DNA from: Pacificoceanicola sp049803835
GTDB lineage: Bacteria > Pseudomonadota > Alphaproteobacteria > Rhodobacterales > Rhodobacteraceae
Assembly (NCBI RefSeq): GCF_049803835.1
Contig: NZ_JBNAGK010000001.1
Span: 186,001-250,000, forward strand
Reading direction: 5' to 3'
DNA length: 64,000 nucleotides
Part shown: positions 41,414 to 49,885 of the stretch, one piece after another
How positions within the stretch are numbered: the first letter of the stretch is position 1
How the letters are laid out: every line of letters begins with the position of its first letter
Notes under the pieces: generated by a model
Database searches by the model: none
What the model was told of the DNA's origin: nothing
The model's input: the letters and a program-made list of their open reading frames with translations, nothing else
Made by a program: the position numbers and the translations under genes

Positions 41414-42560
41414 GGATTGGCAGAACGGGGGTTTTGGCCTCTACGTGCACTGGCCGTTCTGCGAGGCAAAGTGCCCTTACTGTGACTTCAACTCCCATGT
41501 CACGCGGTCGATCGACCAGCGTGTCTGGGCAGAGACGCTGGCTCAGGAAGTGCGGCGCGTCGCATCGCTGACTCCCGGACGTGTGTTGAAATCCATCTTT
41601 TTTGGCGGCGGTACGCCCTCTCTGATGGAGCCCGCCACCGTCCGGAGCGTTCTGGAGGCTGCGAAAGAAGACTGGACCTGGGCCAACGACATCGAGATCA
41701 CTTTGGAAGCCAACCCGCGCTCGGTCGAGGCGCGACGCTTCGAGGGTTATGCCGAGGCCGGTGTGAACCGGGTGTCGCTTGGCGTGCAGTCGCTTCGCGA
41801 AGACGATTTGCGGCGTCTCGGGCGACTGCATGATGTCGAGGAGGCGAAGGCCGCGTTTCACATCGCAAGGCAGGCCTTCGACCGGGTCAGCTTCGATTTG
41901 ATCTATGGACGGCAAGGACAGACGCTGGAGGGCTGGCGGGCTGAGTTGAATGAGGCGCTGGAGTTGTCCGTCGAGCACCTCTCCCTTTACCAACTGACCA
42001 TCGAACAGGGCACGGCTTTTGGTGATCGCTACAACGCCGGAAAGCTGAAAGGCCTGCCGGATGAGGATCTCGGGGCGGATATGTATGATCTGACCCAAGA
42101 GATTTGCAACGCGGCCGGGATGCCCGCCTATGAGGTGTCCAACCATGCCGCGCCCGGCGCGGAATCTCGCCACAACCTGATTTACTGGCGATACGGGGAT
42201 TATGCCGGCGTAGGTCCCGGGGCGCACGGGCGGCTGACGGTGCATGGCCGAAAGATGGCGACCGTAGCCGCCTCTGCGCCGGGCGCCTGGCTGGAGCGGG
42301 TCAAGTCCGGCTCCGGCGATATTCAGACCGATATCCTGACCGATGCGGATCGTGTGGCAGAGTACCTGATGATGGGTTTGCGAATCCACGAAGGGATCGT
42401 ACTGGATCGGCTGCAGCGGATGGCCCCGGGCGCCTTGAACACAGAGAGCGTGGCAGACCTCGTTGAGATGGGGCTTGTCTGGAAAACCGAAACGGCCCTT
42501 GGCGTCACGCCGAAGGGCCGCTTGGTTCTGAACGCGATTATCGCTGAACTCCTGCCGTGA
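41373..42560 (+). CDS. hemW: HemW (radical SAM haem chaperone; formerly HemN-like)
   Basis: A 395-residue radical-SAM protein. The cluster motif CEAKCPYCDF has the CxxxCxYCxF ending that marks HemW rather than true coproporphyrinogen dehydrogenase HemN (CxFCxC). GGGTPSLM and the DLIYGRQGQT SAM segments follow. HemW binds haem and is proposed to insert it into respiratory enzymes. The exact start is uncertain: ATG at 41373 overlaps rdgB by 41 bases, and TTG at 41391 is an alternative. Last gene of rph-rdgB-hemW, convergent with parB. Confidence 0.88.
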   Translation: MRSANSLQAALTLEDWQNGGFGLYVHWPFCEAKCPYCDFNSHVTRSIDQRVWAETLAQEVRRVASLTPGRVLKSIFFGGGTPSLMEPATVRSVLEAAKEDWTWANDIEITLEANPRSVEARRFEGYAEAGVNRVSLGVQSLREDDLRRLGRLHDVEEAKAAFHIARQAFDRVSFDLIYGRQGQTLEGWRAELNEALELSVEHLSLYQLTIEQGTAFGDRYNAGKLKGLPDEDLGADMYDLTQEICNAAGMPAYEVSNHAAPGAESRHNLIYWRYGDYAGVGPGAHGRLTVHGRKMATVAASAPGAWLERVKSGSGDIQTDILTDADRVAEYLMMGLRIHEGIVLDRLQRMAPGALNTESVADLVEMGLVWKTETALGVTPKGRLVLNAIIAELLP

Positions 42561-42572
42561 TTGGTGCGGCAC

Positions 42573-43472
42573 TCAGCCGGTGCTGAGCAAAGCGCAGAGT
42601 GCGTCCAGCTGTTCGAGCGACTCATAGGAAATGGTCAGTTTGCCTGCCTCCTGACCCGGCTTGTGGTCGATCGAGACCTTCATGCTGAGGGCTGCGGACA
42701 GATCCCCCTCGAGCGCCCGCGTGTCGGCGTCCTTTTCGACCTTGAAGGATCCACTCGGCTGCGGCTTCGGCCGTTCTGGTGCTGAGGAATCCTTGACCAG
42801 CTTCTCCGCAGCGCGGACCGAGAGTCCTTTTTCGACGATGGTTCGGGCCAGGCTTTCCGGATTGGGCGCTGTCACCAAAGTCCGGGCATGACCCGCACTG
42901 AGGTCGCCTTTCACCACCATGTCCTGTACCGTGTCAGGCAAGTTGAGGAGCCGCATCAGATTGGCAATATGACTGCGGCTCTTGCCCAGGGCTTCGGCAA
43001 GCTTTTCCTGGGTGTGGCCGAATTTGAACATCAGTTGACGGTAGCCGGCAGCCTCTTCGATGGCGTTGAGATCGGCGCGCTGGATGTTCTCGATGATGGC
43101 GACTTCGAGGACTTCGGTATCGTCGAAATCGCGGACGAGCACCGGGATTTCATGCAGTTGCACGATCTGGGCTGCGCGCCAGCGGCGCTCTCCGGCGACA
43201 ATTTCAAACTGCTCCGGATCGCGCGGATTCTGCCGGACGATCAAGGGCTGGATGATGCCCTTTGTCCGGATGGACTCCGCCAACTCGTGCAGCTGGGCCT
43301 CGGTGAATGTCCGGCGAGGCTGGTCCGGGTTTGGCACGACCCGCTCGATCGGAACCAAGCGGTCCGGACGGACCGGCGCGTTCTCCTGCGGACGCGGTTG
43401 GGTTTCCACATCCGCCATCAATGCCGACAGGCCGCGACCGAGACCGCGCCGCTGTTCTTTCTTGTCTGCCAT
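42573..43472 (-). CDS. parB: Chromosome-partitioning protein ParB
   Basis: A 299-residue CTP-dependent DNA clamp that loads at parS and spreads. It has the N-terminal ParA-interacting region (LGRGLSALMAD), the nucleotide-binding GERRWRAAQ motif, a helix-turn-helix (HTQEKLAEALGKSRSHIANLM, about residues 145-165) and the C-terminal dimer domain after an Ala/Pro linker. It follows parA by 32 bases. Two perfect parS sites lie 1.4-3.4 kb away in rsmG and mnmG. Confidence 0.95.
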   Translation of the reverse strand: MADKKEQRRGLGRGLSALMADVETQPRPQENAPVRPDRLVPIERVVPNPDQPRRTFTEAQLHELAESIRTKGIIQPLIVRQNPRDPEQFEIVAGERRWRAAQIVQLHEIPVLVRDFDDTEVLEVAIIENIQRADLNAIEEAAGYRQLMFKFGHTQEKLAEALGKSRSHIANLMRLLNLPDTVQDMVVKGDLSAGHARTLVTAPNPESLARTIVEKGLSVRAAEKLVKDSSAPERPKPQPSGSFKVEKDADTRALEGDLSAALSMKVSIDHKPGQEAGKLTISYESLEQLDALCALLSTG

Positions 43473-43504
43473 ACCGGCCCCCTCTTCTGTTGTCGGACTG
43501 GCGG

Positions 43505-44314
43505 TCAGGCCGCCAGTTTCGTGTTCTTGGCCACCAGCTCGTCAGCCAGCATACGGTAAGCTGCCGCGCCCTTCGATTGCGTGTCATAGGCCAGGACCGG
43601 GAGCGCGTAGGACGGCGCCTCGCTCACGCGGACATTGCGCGGAATCACCGTCTGGAAGACGAGATCCGCAAGATTGGCCCGGGCGTCCGCCTCGACCTGC
43701 TGGGACAGGTTGTTGCGCGCGTCGTACATGGTCAGGACCACGCCTTCGATGCGCAGGTCCGGATTGGCGGACTGGCGTACGTCCCGTATGGTCAGCATGA
43801 GCTGCGAGAGTCCTTCAAGCGCAAAGAACTCGCTCTGCAACGGGACAAGGATCGAATGAGCTGCGACCATGGCGTTGACCGTCAACAGGTTCAACGAAGG
43901 CGGGCAGTCGATCAGGATATAGTCGAAACTGAAGGTCTCCATGGCCGGTTGCCGAAGGGTGTCATGCAGAAGGAAGCTGCGCTTTTCGTTCGACATGAGC
44001 TCAATGTCGGCAGAGCTCAGATCGACGTTGGCCGGGATGAGCTTCAAGTTTTCGGTAGATGTAGTGAGAATGACTTCTCTCAAGTCTACATCTTCGAGCA
44101 AGAGATCATATGTGGTGTAAATACGGTCATCCGGTTCAATCCCTAGACCCGTAGATGCATTTCCCTGCGGATCGAGATCGACGATCAGGACGTTCTGCCC
44201 TTTTTCCGCGAGGGCTGCTCCGAGGTTGATCGTGGTCGTCGTCTTGCCGACACCTCCCTTTTGGTTGGCCACGGCTATGATCTTGGGATTGGCCGAGCGC
44301 GTCAGATCAGACAT
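43505..44314 (-). CDS. parA: Chromosome-partitioning ATPase ParA
   Basis: A 269-residue Walker-type ATPase that moves ParB-parS complexes. The deviant Walker A NQKGGVGKTTT (about residues 18-28), IVDLDPQGN and the ILIDCPPSL Walker B are intact. I start at the ATG at 44314 (MSDLTRS) with GGAGAG upstream, overlapping rsmG by 8 bases. It is part of the leftward run rho-mnmE-mnmG-rsmG-parA-parB. Confidence 0.95.
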   Translation of the reverse strand: MSDLTRSANPKIIAVANQKGGVGKTTTTINLGAALAEKGQNVLIVDLDPQGNASTGLGIEPDDRIYTTYDLLLEDVDLREVILTTSTENLKLIPANVDLSSADIELMSNEKRSFLLHDTLRQPAMETFSFDYILIDCPPSLNLLTVNAMVAAHSILVPLQSEFFALEGLSQLMLTIRDVRQSANPDLRIEGVVLTMYDARNNLSQQVEADARANLADLVFQTVIPRNVRVSEAPSYALPVLAYDTQSKGAAAYRMLADELVAKNTKLAA

Positions 44315-44927
44315 GGATGATCTCTCCGATTTCGAGGACAACTGCGTTGGGATTGGTCTTGCTTTTATGAGTTATGAGCGTGAAATGCCACGATTCTTGT
44401 GCGGTCTGGACCTCGGCTTGCCAGTTTTCGCCTTTCGGTAGGTAGGCCCTGCCCGTCGTCGCCAAGTGCCGCGATACATACCCCAGCAAAGTGTTGAGTG
44501 GCGCGAGAGCCCGTGCGGTTACAACATCCGCGTTGCTCGGCACAGCGGCCTCTATACGCTTGGTCTGAATGTCCGGTCTTATCCCGGCTTCTCGTGCGAC
44601 CGTCCGCAGAAATGTACACTTTCTTATGTCGCTCTCGATCAGCTTCACCTTGGTGGATGGCGATGTCTCGGCCATGATTATGGCGATCACCATTCCCGGA
44701 AATCCGCCGCCGCTTCCCAAGTCTGTCCATGTCGTTGGTGACCCGGAAGCGTGAGCCAGGATCTGCGCGGAATCTTCCATATGGCGGGTCCACGCGTCGC
44801 TGAGCGTCCCGGGAGAAACAAGGTTAATTTTTGGATTCCAGTGCCGAAGGAGGTCCCGGTAGAGCTCGAGCCGGTCCATTGTTTCACGTGAAACATGGAT
44901 ACCGGAGACTGACAGGGTCTTGCTCAT
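44307..44927 (-). CDS. rsmG: 16S rRNA (guanine527-N7)-methyltransferase RsmG (GidB)
   Basis: A 206-residue enzyme that makes m7G527 in 16S rRNA; its loss can give low-level streptomycin resistance. The SAM loop DLGSGGGFPGM (about residues 70-80) is intact. Codons 11-16 (HVSRET) coincide with a perfect parS palindrome, so the N-terminal sequence is partly dictated by the ParB site. An internal ATG just after parS is a possible second start. It overlaps mnmG by 4 bases. Confidence 0.93.
   Translation of the reverse strand: MSKTLSVSGIHVSRETMDRLELYRDLLRHWNPKINLVSPGTLSDAWTRHMEDSAQILAHASGSPTTWTDLGSGGGFPGMVIAIIMAETSPSTKVKLIESDIRKCTFLRTVAREAGIRPDIQTKRIEAAVPSNADVVTARALAPLNTLLGYVSRHLATTGRAYLPKGENWQAEVQTAQESWHFTLITHKSKTNPNAVVLEIGEIIHV
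44880..44895. other. parS: parS site inside rsmG
   Basis: TGTTTCACGTGAAACA is a perfect match to the near-universal chromosomal parS. It is in rsmG codons 11-16, 1.4 kb from parB and about 4.6 kb from the presumed oriC. Confidence 0.93.
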
Positions 44928-46801
44928 GCACTGGTACGCCGATTGCTCTGACGAATGCGGGCGAGAATGAGGGTCAGGGCCGCAGGTGTCATTCCGTCAA
45001 TCCGGCTGGCCTGGGCCAGATCTTCAGGCATGGCTGCCTTCAATTTCATTTTCAGCTCCGTCGATAGACTGGAAAGCGAGTCAAAATTGAAGTTGGCCGG
45101 AATCTTGAGGGCTTCATCCCGCTTCAAAGTCTCGACGTCCCGATTCTGGCGCTCAAGATAATTGGCGTACAGAGCTTCTCGCTTCAGTTGCGCACCAATT
45201 TCAGGATCAATATGACGACAATCCCCACTTAGCGTACAAATGTCCGCGAATTCGACATCCTTGAGAGACAACGCGTGGTAGGCCGTCCGCTTCTGCCCAT
45301 CAGATTTCGTAGAAGCTCCAATTGTCGCAAGGTCCGAGTTCGAAAGAAAGATAGACTCCGCGATATTTCGAGCGGCGTCCAACGCCTCTCGCTTGGCCTC
45401 GAAAGCAACGCGTCTCTCCTGCGAGATGCAACCCAGTTCAATGGCTTTCGGCGTCAACCTTTGGTCGGCGTTGTCTGCCCTGAGGGACAGCCGGAATTCC
45501 GCCCGCGATGTGAACATGCGATACGGTTCCGATACCCCGCGCGTCACAAGATCATCAATCATGACGCCAATGTAGCTCTCGCTACGACCGAATCGCACCT
45601 GCTCTCGCCCCATGGCATCGGCCGCCGCATTCAAGCCAGCGACCAATCCCTGAGCCGCCGCTTCCTCGTACCCTGTCGTGCCGTTGATCTGACCAGCAAG
45701 GAAAAGACCGTTGACGGCTCGAACGGCCAGTGTGGAGTTCAGTTCCCTCGGGTCGACGTAATCGTATTCGATGGCATATCCCGGTTGCAATATTCGGACA
45801 TCTTCAAGTCCGACGATACTTCTAACGTATCGCTCCTGCACGTCTTCGGGAAGCGAGGTCGATATCCCGTTCGGATAAACAGTGTCATCGTCCAGTCCCT
45901 CCGGTTCCAGAAAGATCTGGTGGCTGTCCTTTTCCGAGAATCTTACCACCTTGTCTTCGATGGAGGGACAGTACCTTGGCCCAACGCCACTGATGTGACC
46001 GCCGTACATGGCAGAACGGGAAAGATTCTCCCGGATGATATCGTGGGTCTTCTGGTTGGTATGCGTAATCCCACAGGAGACCTGTCTGGCCGTGACTGTC
46101 TTGGAGAGGAAAGAAAAAAGCGTCGGGTCATCGTCACCCGGTTGGCTTTCCAAGACGTCCCAGTTGATGGTTTTGCCATCCAGACGAGGTGGCGTTCCAG
46201 TCTTCAACCGTCCGAGGTTCAACCCGAAATCGTCAATGCGTTCCGCCAAACGGACAGAAGGCCGATCTCCCATACGACCGCCGGGATAGTGATGATCCCC
46301 GATATGAATGATTCCACGCAGGAAGGTGCCGCTCGTCAGAACGACCGTCGCGCATCTCAATGTCATATCGTCGGCAAGAACAACGCCAGTGACCGTTTGT
46401 CCATCCAGTAGAAAATCAACAACTTCCGCTTCGATTACATGCAGATTGACAATGCCTGACAAGGCTTTCTGCATGCCGGCCCGGTACAACTTGCGATCCG
46501 CCTGAGCGCGCGGGCCTTGAACCGCCGGACCTTTTCTACGGTTCAGCAAGCGAAACTGTATGCCGGCTTGGTCCGCCACGCGGCCCATTACACCGTCCAT
46601 CGCGTCGATTTCGCGAACGAGGTGTCCCTTTCCCAAGCCACCAATTGCCGGATTGCAGGACATCACGCCAAGATCTGTCTTCCGCAATGTGATCAGAGCG
46701 GTCTCAGCGCCCATCCGCGCTGCGGCGGCGGCAGCTTCGGTGCCGGCATGACCCCCGCCGATGACGACGACGTCGAACTGATTTTGTTTCACGTGAAACA
46801 C
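44924..46801 (-). CDS. mnmG: tRNA uridine-5-carboxymethylaminomethyl modification enzyme MnmG (GidA)
   Basis: A 625-residue FAD protein that, with MnmE, modifies U34 of tRNAs. The FAD loop VIGGGHAGTEAA (about residues 13-24) is intact, as are the family motifs CNPAIGGLGKGHL and AGQINGTTGYEEAA; the C-terminal helical domain binds MnmE. Translation begins at GTG (46801), and its first codons (FHVKQ) lie within a perfect parS. It follows mnmE by 3 bases, matching the need for equal amounts of both partners. Confidence 0.95.
   Translation of the reverse strand: MFHVKQNQFDVVVIGGGHAGTEAAAAAARMGAETALITLRKTDLGVMSCNPAIGGLGKGHLVREIDAMDGVMGRVADQAGIQFRLLNRRKGPAVQGPRAQADRKLYRAGMQKALSGIVNLHVIEAEVVDFLLDGQTVTGVVLADDMTLRCATVVLTSGTFLRGIIHIGDHHYPGGRMGDRPSVRLAERIDDFGLNLGRLKTGTPPRLDGKTINWDVLESQPGDDDPTLFSFLSKTVTARQVSCGITHTNQKTHDIIRENLSRSAMYGGHISGVGPRYCPSIEDKVVRFSEKDSHQIFLEPEGLDDDTVYPNGISTSLPEDVQERYVRSIVGLEDVRILQPGYAIEYDYVDPRELNSTLAVRAVNGLFLAGQINGTTGYEEAAAQGLVAGLNAAADAMGREQVRFGRSESYIGVMIDDLVTRGVSEPYRMFTSRAEFRLSLRADNADQRLTPKAIELGCISQERRVAFEAKREALDAARNIAESIFLSNSDLATIGASTKSDGQKRTAYHALSLKDVEFADICTLSGDCRHIDPEIGAQLKREALYANYLERQNRDVETLKRDEALKIPANFNFDSLSSLSTELKMKLKAAMPEDLAQASRIDGMTPAALTLILARIRQSNRRTSA
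46785..46800. other. parS: parS site at the start of mnmG
   Basis: TGTTTCACGTGAAACA, a perfect parS, spans the first codons of mnmG, next to the GTG start and 1.9 kb from the other perfect site. Confidence 0.93.
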
Positions 46802-46804
46802 TCC

Positions 46805-48088
46805 TCACTTGCCGACACAGAAGCTGGAAAAGATCTCGTCGAGCAAATGCTCAACATCGACATATCCCAACAGTGCGCTCATTGACCTTGCAGCCACGCG
46901 AATCTCTTCACTTGCGACATCATACAGATCGGGGCCATCGTCCAACAGCACAAGTGCCGCCTGCAGATGGTCCTTGCCTTTTTCAAGCACCTGACGATGC
47001 CGAACCCGACTTGCAACGCCCGCCCCTGCACTCAAGTCCTGCAAGATGCCCTTCAACGTGTCGAGAAACCCGGAAACGCCGTAGCCTGTCAAACCCGAAA
47101 CGCCGTCAGTTTCGCCCGACATATCTGCCTTTCCAGTCAGCACAATATCGTTCTGTCTCACCGCGAGAACCGGAGCTCCCCCTGGCTCCAGCAGATGTAC
47201 ACGAACATCCGCCCGATCCGCTCTCATCTTGGCCCGATCAACGCCCAGGGCCTCGACAACGTCGCTCGTGTCACGAAGTCCGGCCGTATCGATCAAGGTG
47301 ACCGCGAACCCCCCAATATCCATGCGGACTTCGATGACGTCCCGTGTGGTCCCAGCCACCTCGGACGTGATCGCTGCATCCCGGCCGGCCAGAAAATTCA
47401 GAAGCGTGGATTTTCCGACATTCGGTGAACCAACAATGGCAACCTCGAATCCCGTTCTCACACGTTCGGCTGCGGTCAGCCCCGACAGTTGAGCAGCAAT
47501 CTGATCGTGAACATTCGAAACGAGCCCACGCACTTCATCACTGACATCAACAGGCACCTCTTCATCGGCAAAATCAATCGTAGCTTCGAGCAAGGAAGCG
47601 GCACGGATGATGTCCCGGCGCCAGGAGTCGACCAACGCACCAAGGGCACCGGACAGCACCTCGACCGCTTGCTTCCGCTGGCTCTCCGTTTCTGCATCAA
47701 TCAGATCGGCCAGCGCTTCGACCTGAGTCAGGTCAAGTTTTCCGTTTTCCAGCGCACGACGCGTAAACTCGCCCGCCTCGGCGTGCCGCAAACCGTCAAG
47801 TCCGGCCAGCCTGTCCAGAACAGCGGAAATGACGGCAGTGCCGCCATGTACCTGGAATTCGACCACGGACTCGCCCGTGAAACTCTTGCCGGCATCGAAC
47901 ACGAGAACAAGCGCCTCATCCAGAACCGCACCTTCGGCCCCGACCAGCTTGCGCAGCGCAGCGACCCGCGGCTTCGGCACATCTCCGCACAGAACTTTCC
48001 CGGCGGCGAGCGCCGCGGGACCGGAGACGCGAATTACCGAAACGCCAGCCTTTCCCGGCGCCGATGCCAAGGCAAAGATCGTATCCAT
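46805..48088 (-). CDS. mnmE: tRNA modification GTPase MnmE (TrmE)
   Basis: A 427-residue potassium-activated GTPase, partner of MnmG. The folate-binding N-domain (ALASAPGKAGVSVIRVSG) is followed by the G domain with GSPNVGKST (about residue 218), AGTTRD and DTAGLRDT. It ends in the invariant C-terminal FCVGK, whose Cys is functionally important in the family. It starts 13 bases after the rho stop, so it is cotranscribed with rho. Confidence 0.95.
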   Translation of the reverse strand: MDTIFALASAPGKAGVSVIRVSGPAALAAGKVLCGDVPKPRVAALRKLVGAEGAVLDEALVLVFDAGKSFTGESVVEFQVHGGTAVISAVLDRLAGLDGLRHAEAGEFTRRALENGKLDLTQVEALADLIDAETESQRKQAVEVLSGALGALVDSWRRDIIRAASLLEATIDFADEEVPVDVSDEVRGLVSNVHDQIAAQLSGLTAAERVRTGFEVAIVGSPNVGKSTLLNFLAGRDAAITSEVAGTTRDVIEVRMDIGGFAVTLIDTAGLRDTSDVVEALGVDRAKMRADRADVRVHLLEPGGAPVLAVRQNDIVLTGKADMSGETDGVSGLTGYGVSGFLDTLKGILQDLSAGAGVASRVRHRQVLEKGKDHLQAALVLLDDGPDLYDVASEEIRVAARSMSALLGYVDVEHLLDEIFSSFCVGK

Positions 48089-48101
48089 GACATTGCCGGC
48101 G

Positions 48102-49382
48102 TCAGCTGTTCATCGAGTCGAAGAATTCCGCGTTCGACTTGGTCTGCTTCAGCTTCGACAGCAGGAACTCAATCCCGTCCGTGGTACCCATAGGGTTGAG
48201 TATCCGGCGCAGGAGGAAAGTCTTCTGCAAATCGGTCTTCTCGACCAGCAGATCCTCCTTCCGCGTCCCGGACTTGAGAATGTCGATGGCCGGGAACACC
48301 CGCTTGTCCGCAATCTTGCGATCCAGAACGATTTCCGAATTACCCGTCCCCTTGAACTCCTCGAAAATCACCTCGTCCATCCGTGAGCCTGTATCAATCA
48401 GCGCCGTCGCGATGATTGTCAGCGAACCGCCCTCTTCAATGTTCCGAGCCGCGCCAAAGAACCGTTTCGGACGCTGCAACGCATTGGCATCCACACCACC
48501 TGTCAACACTTTACCCGACGAAGGCACAACAGTGTTGAATGCTCTACCAAGTCTTGTGATAGAGTCCAAAAGAATGACAACATCTCGCTTATGCTCAACC
48601 AGCCGCTTGGCTTTCTCGATCACCATTTCCGAAACCGCCACGTGCCGCTGCGCCGGTTCGTCGAAGGTCGAGGACACAACCTCTCCCTTCACGGACCGCT
48701 GCATGTCCGTCACTTCCTCCGGGCGTTCATCGATCAACAGAACGATCAGGTAACACTCCGGATGGTTCTTCTCGATCGAATGCGCGATGTTTTGCAGGAT
48801 CACCGTCTTGCCGGTCCGCGGCGGTGCGACGATCAGGCTCCGCTGACCCTTGCCAATCGGTGCCACGAGATCGATCACACGCGCCGAGCGGTCCTTGATC
48901 GTCGGGTCTTCGATTTCCATTTTCAGCCGCTCATCCGGGTAGAGCGGCGTCAGGTTGTCAAAGGCAACCTTGTGCCGTGCCTTCTCCGGATCCTCGAAGT
49001 TGATCTTCGTCACCGACACAAGACAAAAATACCGTTCCTCGCCATCCGGAGCCTTGATCTCCCCATCAATGGTGTCACCGGTCCGCAGCGAGTATTTCCG
49101 GATCATGTCCGGCGACACGTAGATATCATCGGGACCAGGCAAATAGTTGGCCTCCGGCGAGCGCAGGAAACCGAAACCATCCTGAAGCACCTCCAGCACC
49201 CCATCCCCGAAAATGTCCCAGCCCTCGTCCGCCCGCTCACGCAGGATCTGGAACATCATCTCGCCTTTGCGCATGGTCGAGGCGTTCTCGATCTCAAGCT
49301 CTTCGGCCATGGCGAGCAGATCTTTCGGACTCTTGGCTTTCAGGTCCGCCAGGTTCAAACGGTCTTCGAGGTCTTGGGTCAT
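48102..49382 (-). CDS. rho: Transcription termination factor Rho
   Basis: A 426-residue hexameric RNA helicase. The N-terminal RNA-binding domain shows GFGFLRSPEANYLPG (about residues 72-86), and the ATPase domain has Walker A APPRTGKT, Walker B VLLIDERPEEV and the R loop SLTRLGRA-type (here SITRLGRA). It is the first gene of the leftward operon leading to parB. The 502-base gap upstream is the presumed oriC; in Caulobacter hemE lies on this side of the origin. Confidence 0.95.
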   Translation of the reverse strand: MTQDLEDRLNLADLKAKSPKDLLAMAEELEIENASTMRKGEMMFQILRERADEGWDIFGDGVLEVLQDGFGFLRSPEANYLPGPDDIYVSPDMIRKYSLRTGDTIDGEIKAPDGEERYFCLVSVTKINFEDPEKARHKVAFDNLTPLYPDERLKMEIEDPTIKDRSARVIDLVAPIGKGQRSLIVAPPRTGKTVILQNIAHSIEKNHPECYLIVLLIDERPEEVTDMQRSVKGEVVSSTFDEPAQRHVAVSEMVIEKAKRLVEHKRDVVILLDSITRLGRAFNTVVPSSGKVLTGGVDANALQRPKRFFGAARNIEEGGSLTIIATALIDTGSRMDEVIFEEFKGTGNSEIVLDRKIADKRVFPAIDILKSGTRKEDLLVEKTDLQKTFLLRRILNPMGTTDGIEFLLSKLKQTKSNAEFFDSMNS

Positions 49383-49562
49383 GGGTTACCCTCCAGGCAA
49401 TGACGCCCGCTTTCTTTGTCTTGATGGGAAGCTGCTCCAGAACAGGAGTAGTGGCGTCCTAACCCATCCGCAGCACGCTCGTCAATCTCCATGGCCACAC
49501 GGCCTTTCTTCCCTAGAATTTAATAAAGAATAAAAGGTTTTGGTTTTAGATAGGGAGCACCG

Positions 49563-49577
49563 TTAACTGTGGATTAA
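49563..49577. promoter_or_regulatory. CtrA-type binding palindrome TTAA-N7-TTAA
   Basis: TTAACTGTGGATTAA is an exact match to the full CtrA consensus and is followed by C, as in many Caulobacter sites. Its centre and right half are shared with a DnaA-box-like TGTGGATTA (49568-49576). CtrA bound here would block DnaA. Confidence 0.55.
49568..49576 (-). promoter_or_regulatory. DnaA box-like site 1
   Basis: TGTGGATTA reads TAATCCACA on the minus strand: one mismatch to TTATCCACA. Overlaps the CtrA-type palindrome. Confidence 0.6.
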
Positions 49578-49593
49578 CGAGTCTTACGAAAGT

Positions 49594-49602
49594 TTGTTCA
49601 CA
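49594..49602 (+). promoter_or_regulatory. DnaA box-like site 2
   Basis: TTGTTCACA: two mismatches to TTATCCACA, with the core CACA kept. Confidence 0.45.
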
Positions 49603-49625
49603 GCGTTCCGTCTTCGGGACATCCT

Positions 49626-49634
49626 TGTGGATAC
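49626..49634 (-). promoter_or_regulatory. DnaA box-like site 3
   Basis: TGTGGATAC reads GTATCCACA on the minus strand: one mismatch to TTATCCACA. Confidence 0.6.
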
Positions 49635-49876
49635 TTTCTCCAGGCATCGGCATCATGCCAGGCTTTCCTGACTGCGCGCGGCAGGAGACACATTGGACAG
49701 GTCCGTGTGTAAGTTCCGTGACAACGCCGCTGTTCACATCCTCACATTTATCCCTCCCACAGACAGGAAAAGGGATGCGAGCGATCCTGAACCACGGGAG
49801 TCGTCCCGAGGCTTGCAAGACAACGGATTTTTCCCCAAAACCATCCGGGTATCCGGCCACAAGGTTTCTCCCAGTT

Positions 49877-49885
49877 TTGTCCACA
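49877..49885 (+). promoter_or_regulatory. DnaA box-like site 4, overlapping the maf start
   Basis: TTGTCCACA: one mismatch to TTATCCACA. Its last base is the A of the maf ATG, so DnaA binding could also repress maf. Confidence 0.55.

Larger units (their letters stand above)
49383..49884. other. oriC: Putative chromosomal replication origin (oriC)
   Basis: The longest gene-free stretch here, between divergent rho and maf. It contains an A/T tract (49515-49552, 31 of 38 bases), DnaA-box-like sequences at 49568-49576, 49594-49602, 49626-49634 and 49877-49885, a TTAA-N7-TTAA palindrome (49563-49577) and two GANTC methylation sites (49579 and 49798). ParABS lies 3-7 kb away, and the maf-aroE-coaE-dnaQ order on the right matches that next to oriC in Caulobacter. 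Origin activity is inferred from this combination. Confidence 0.75.

Noticed and set aside
49730..49756. Further DnaA-box-like sequences CTGTTCACA and TTATCCCTC.
   Set aside because: Three mismatches each; not counted as boxes.
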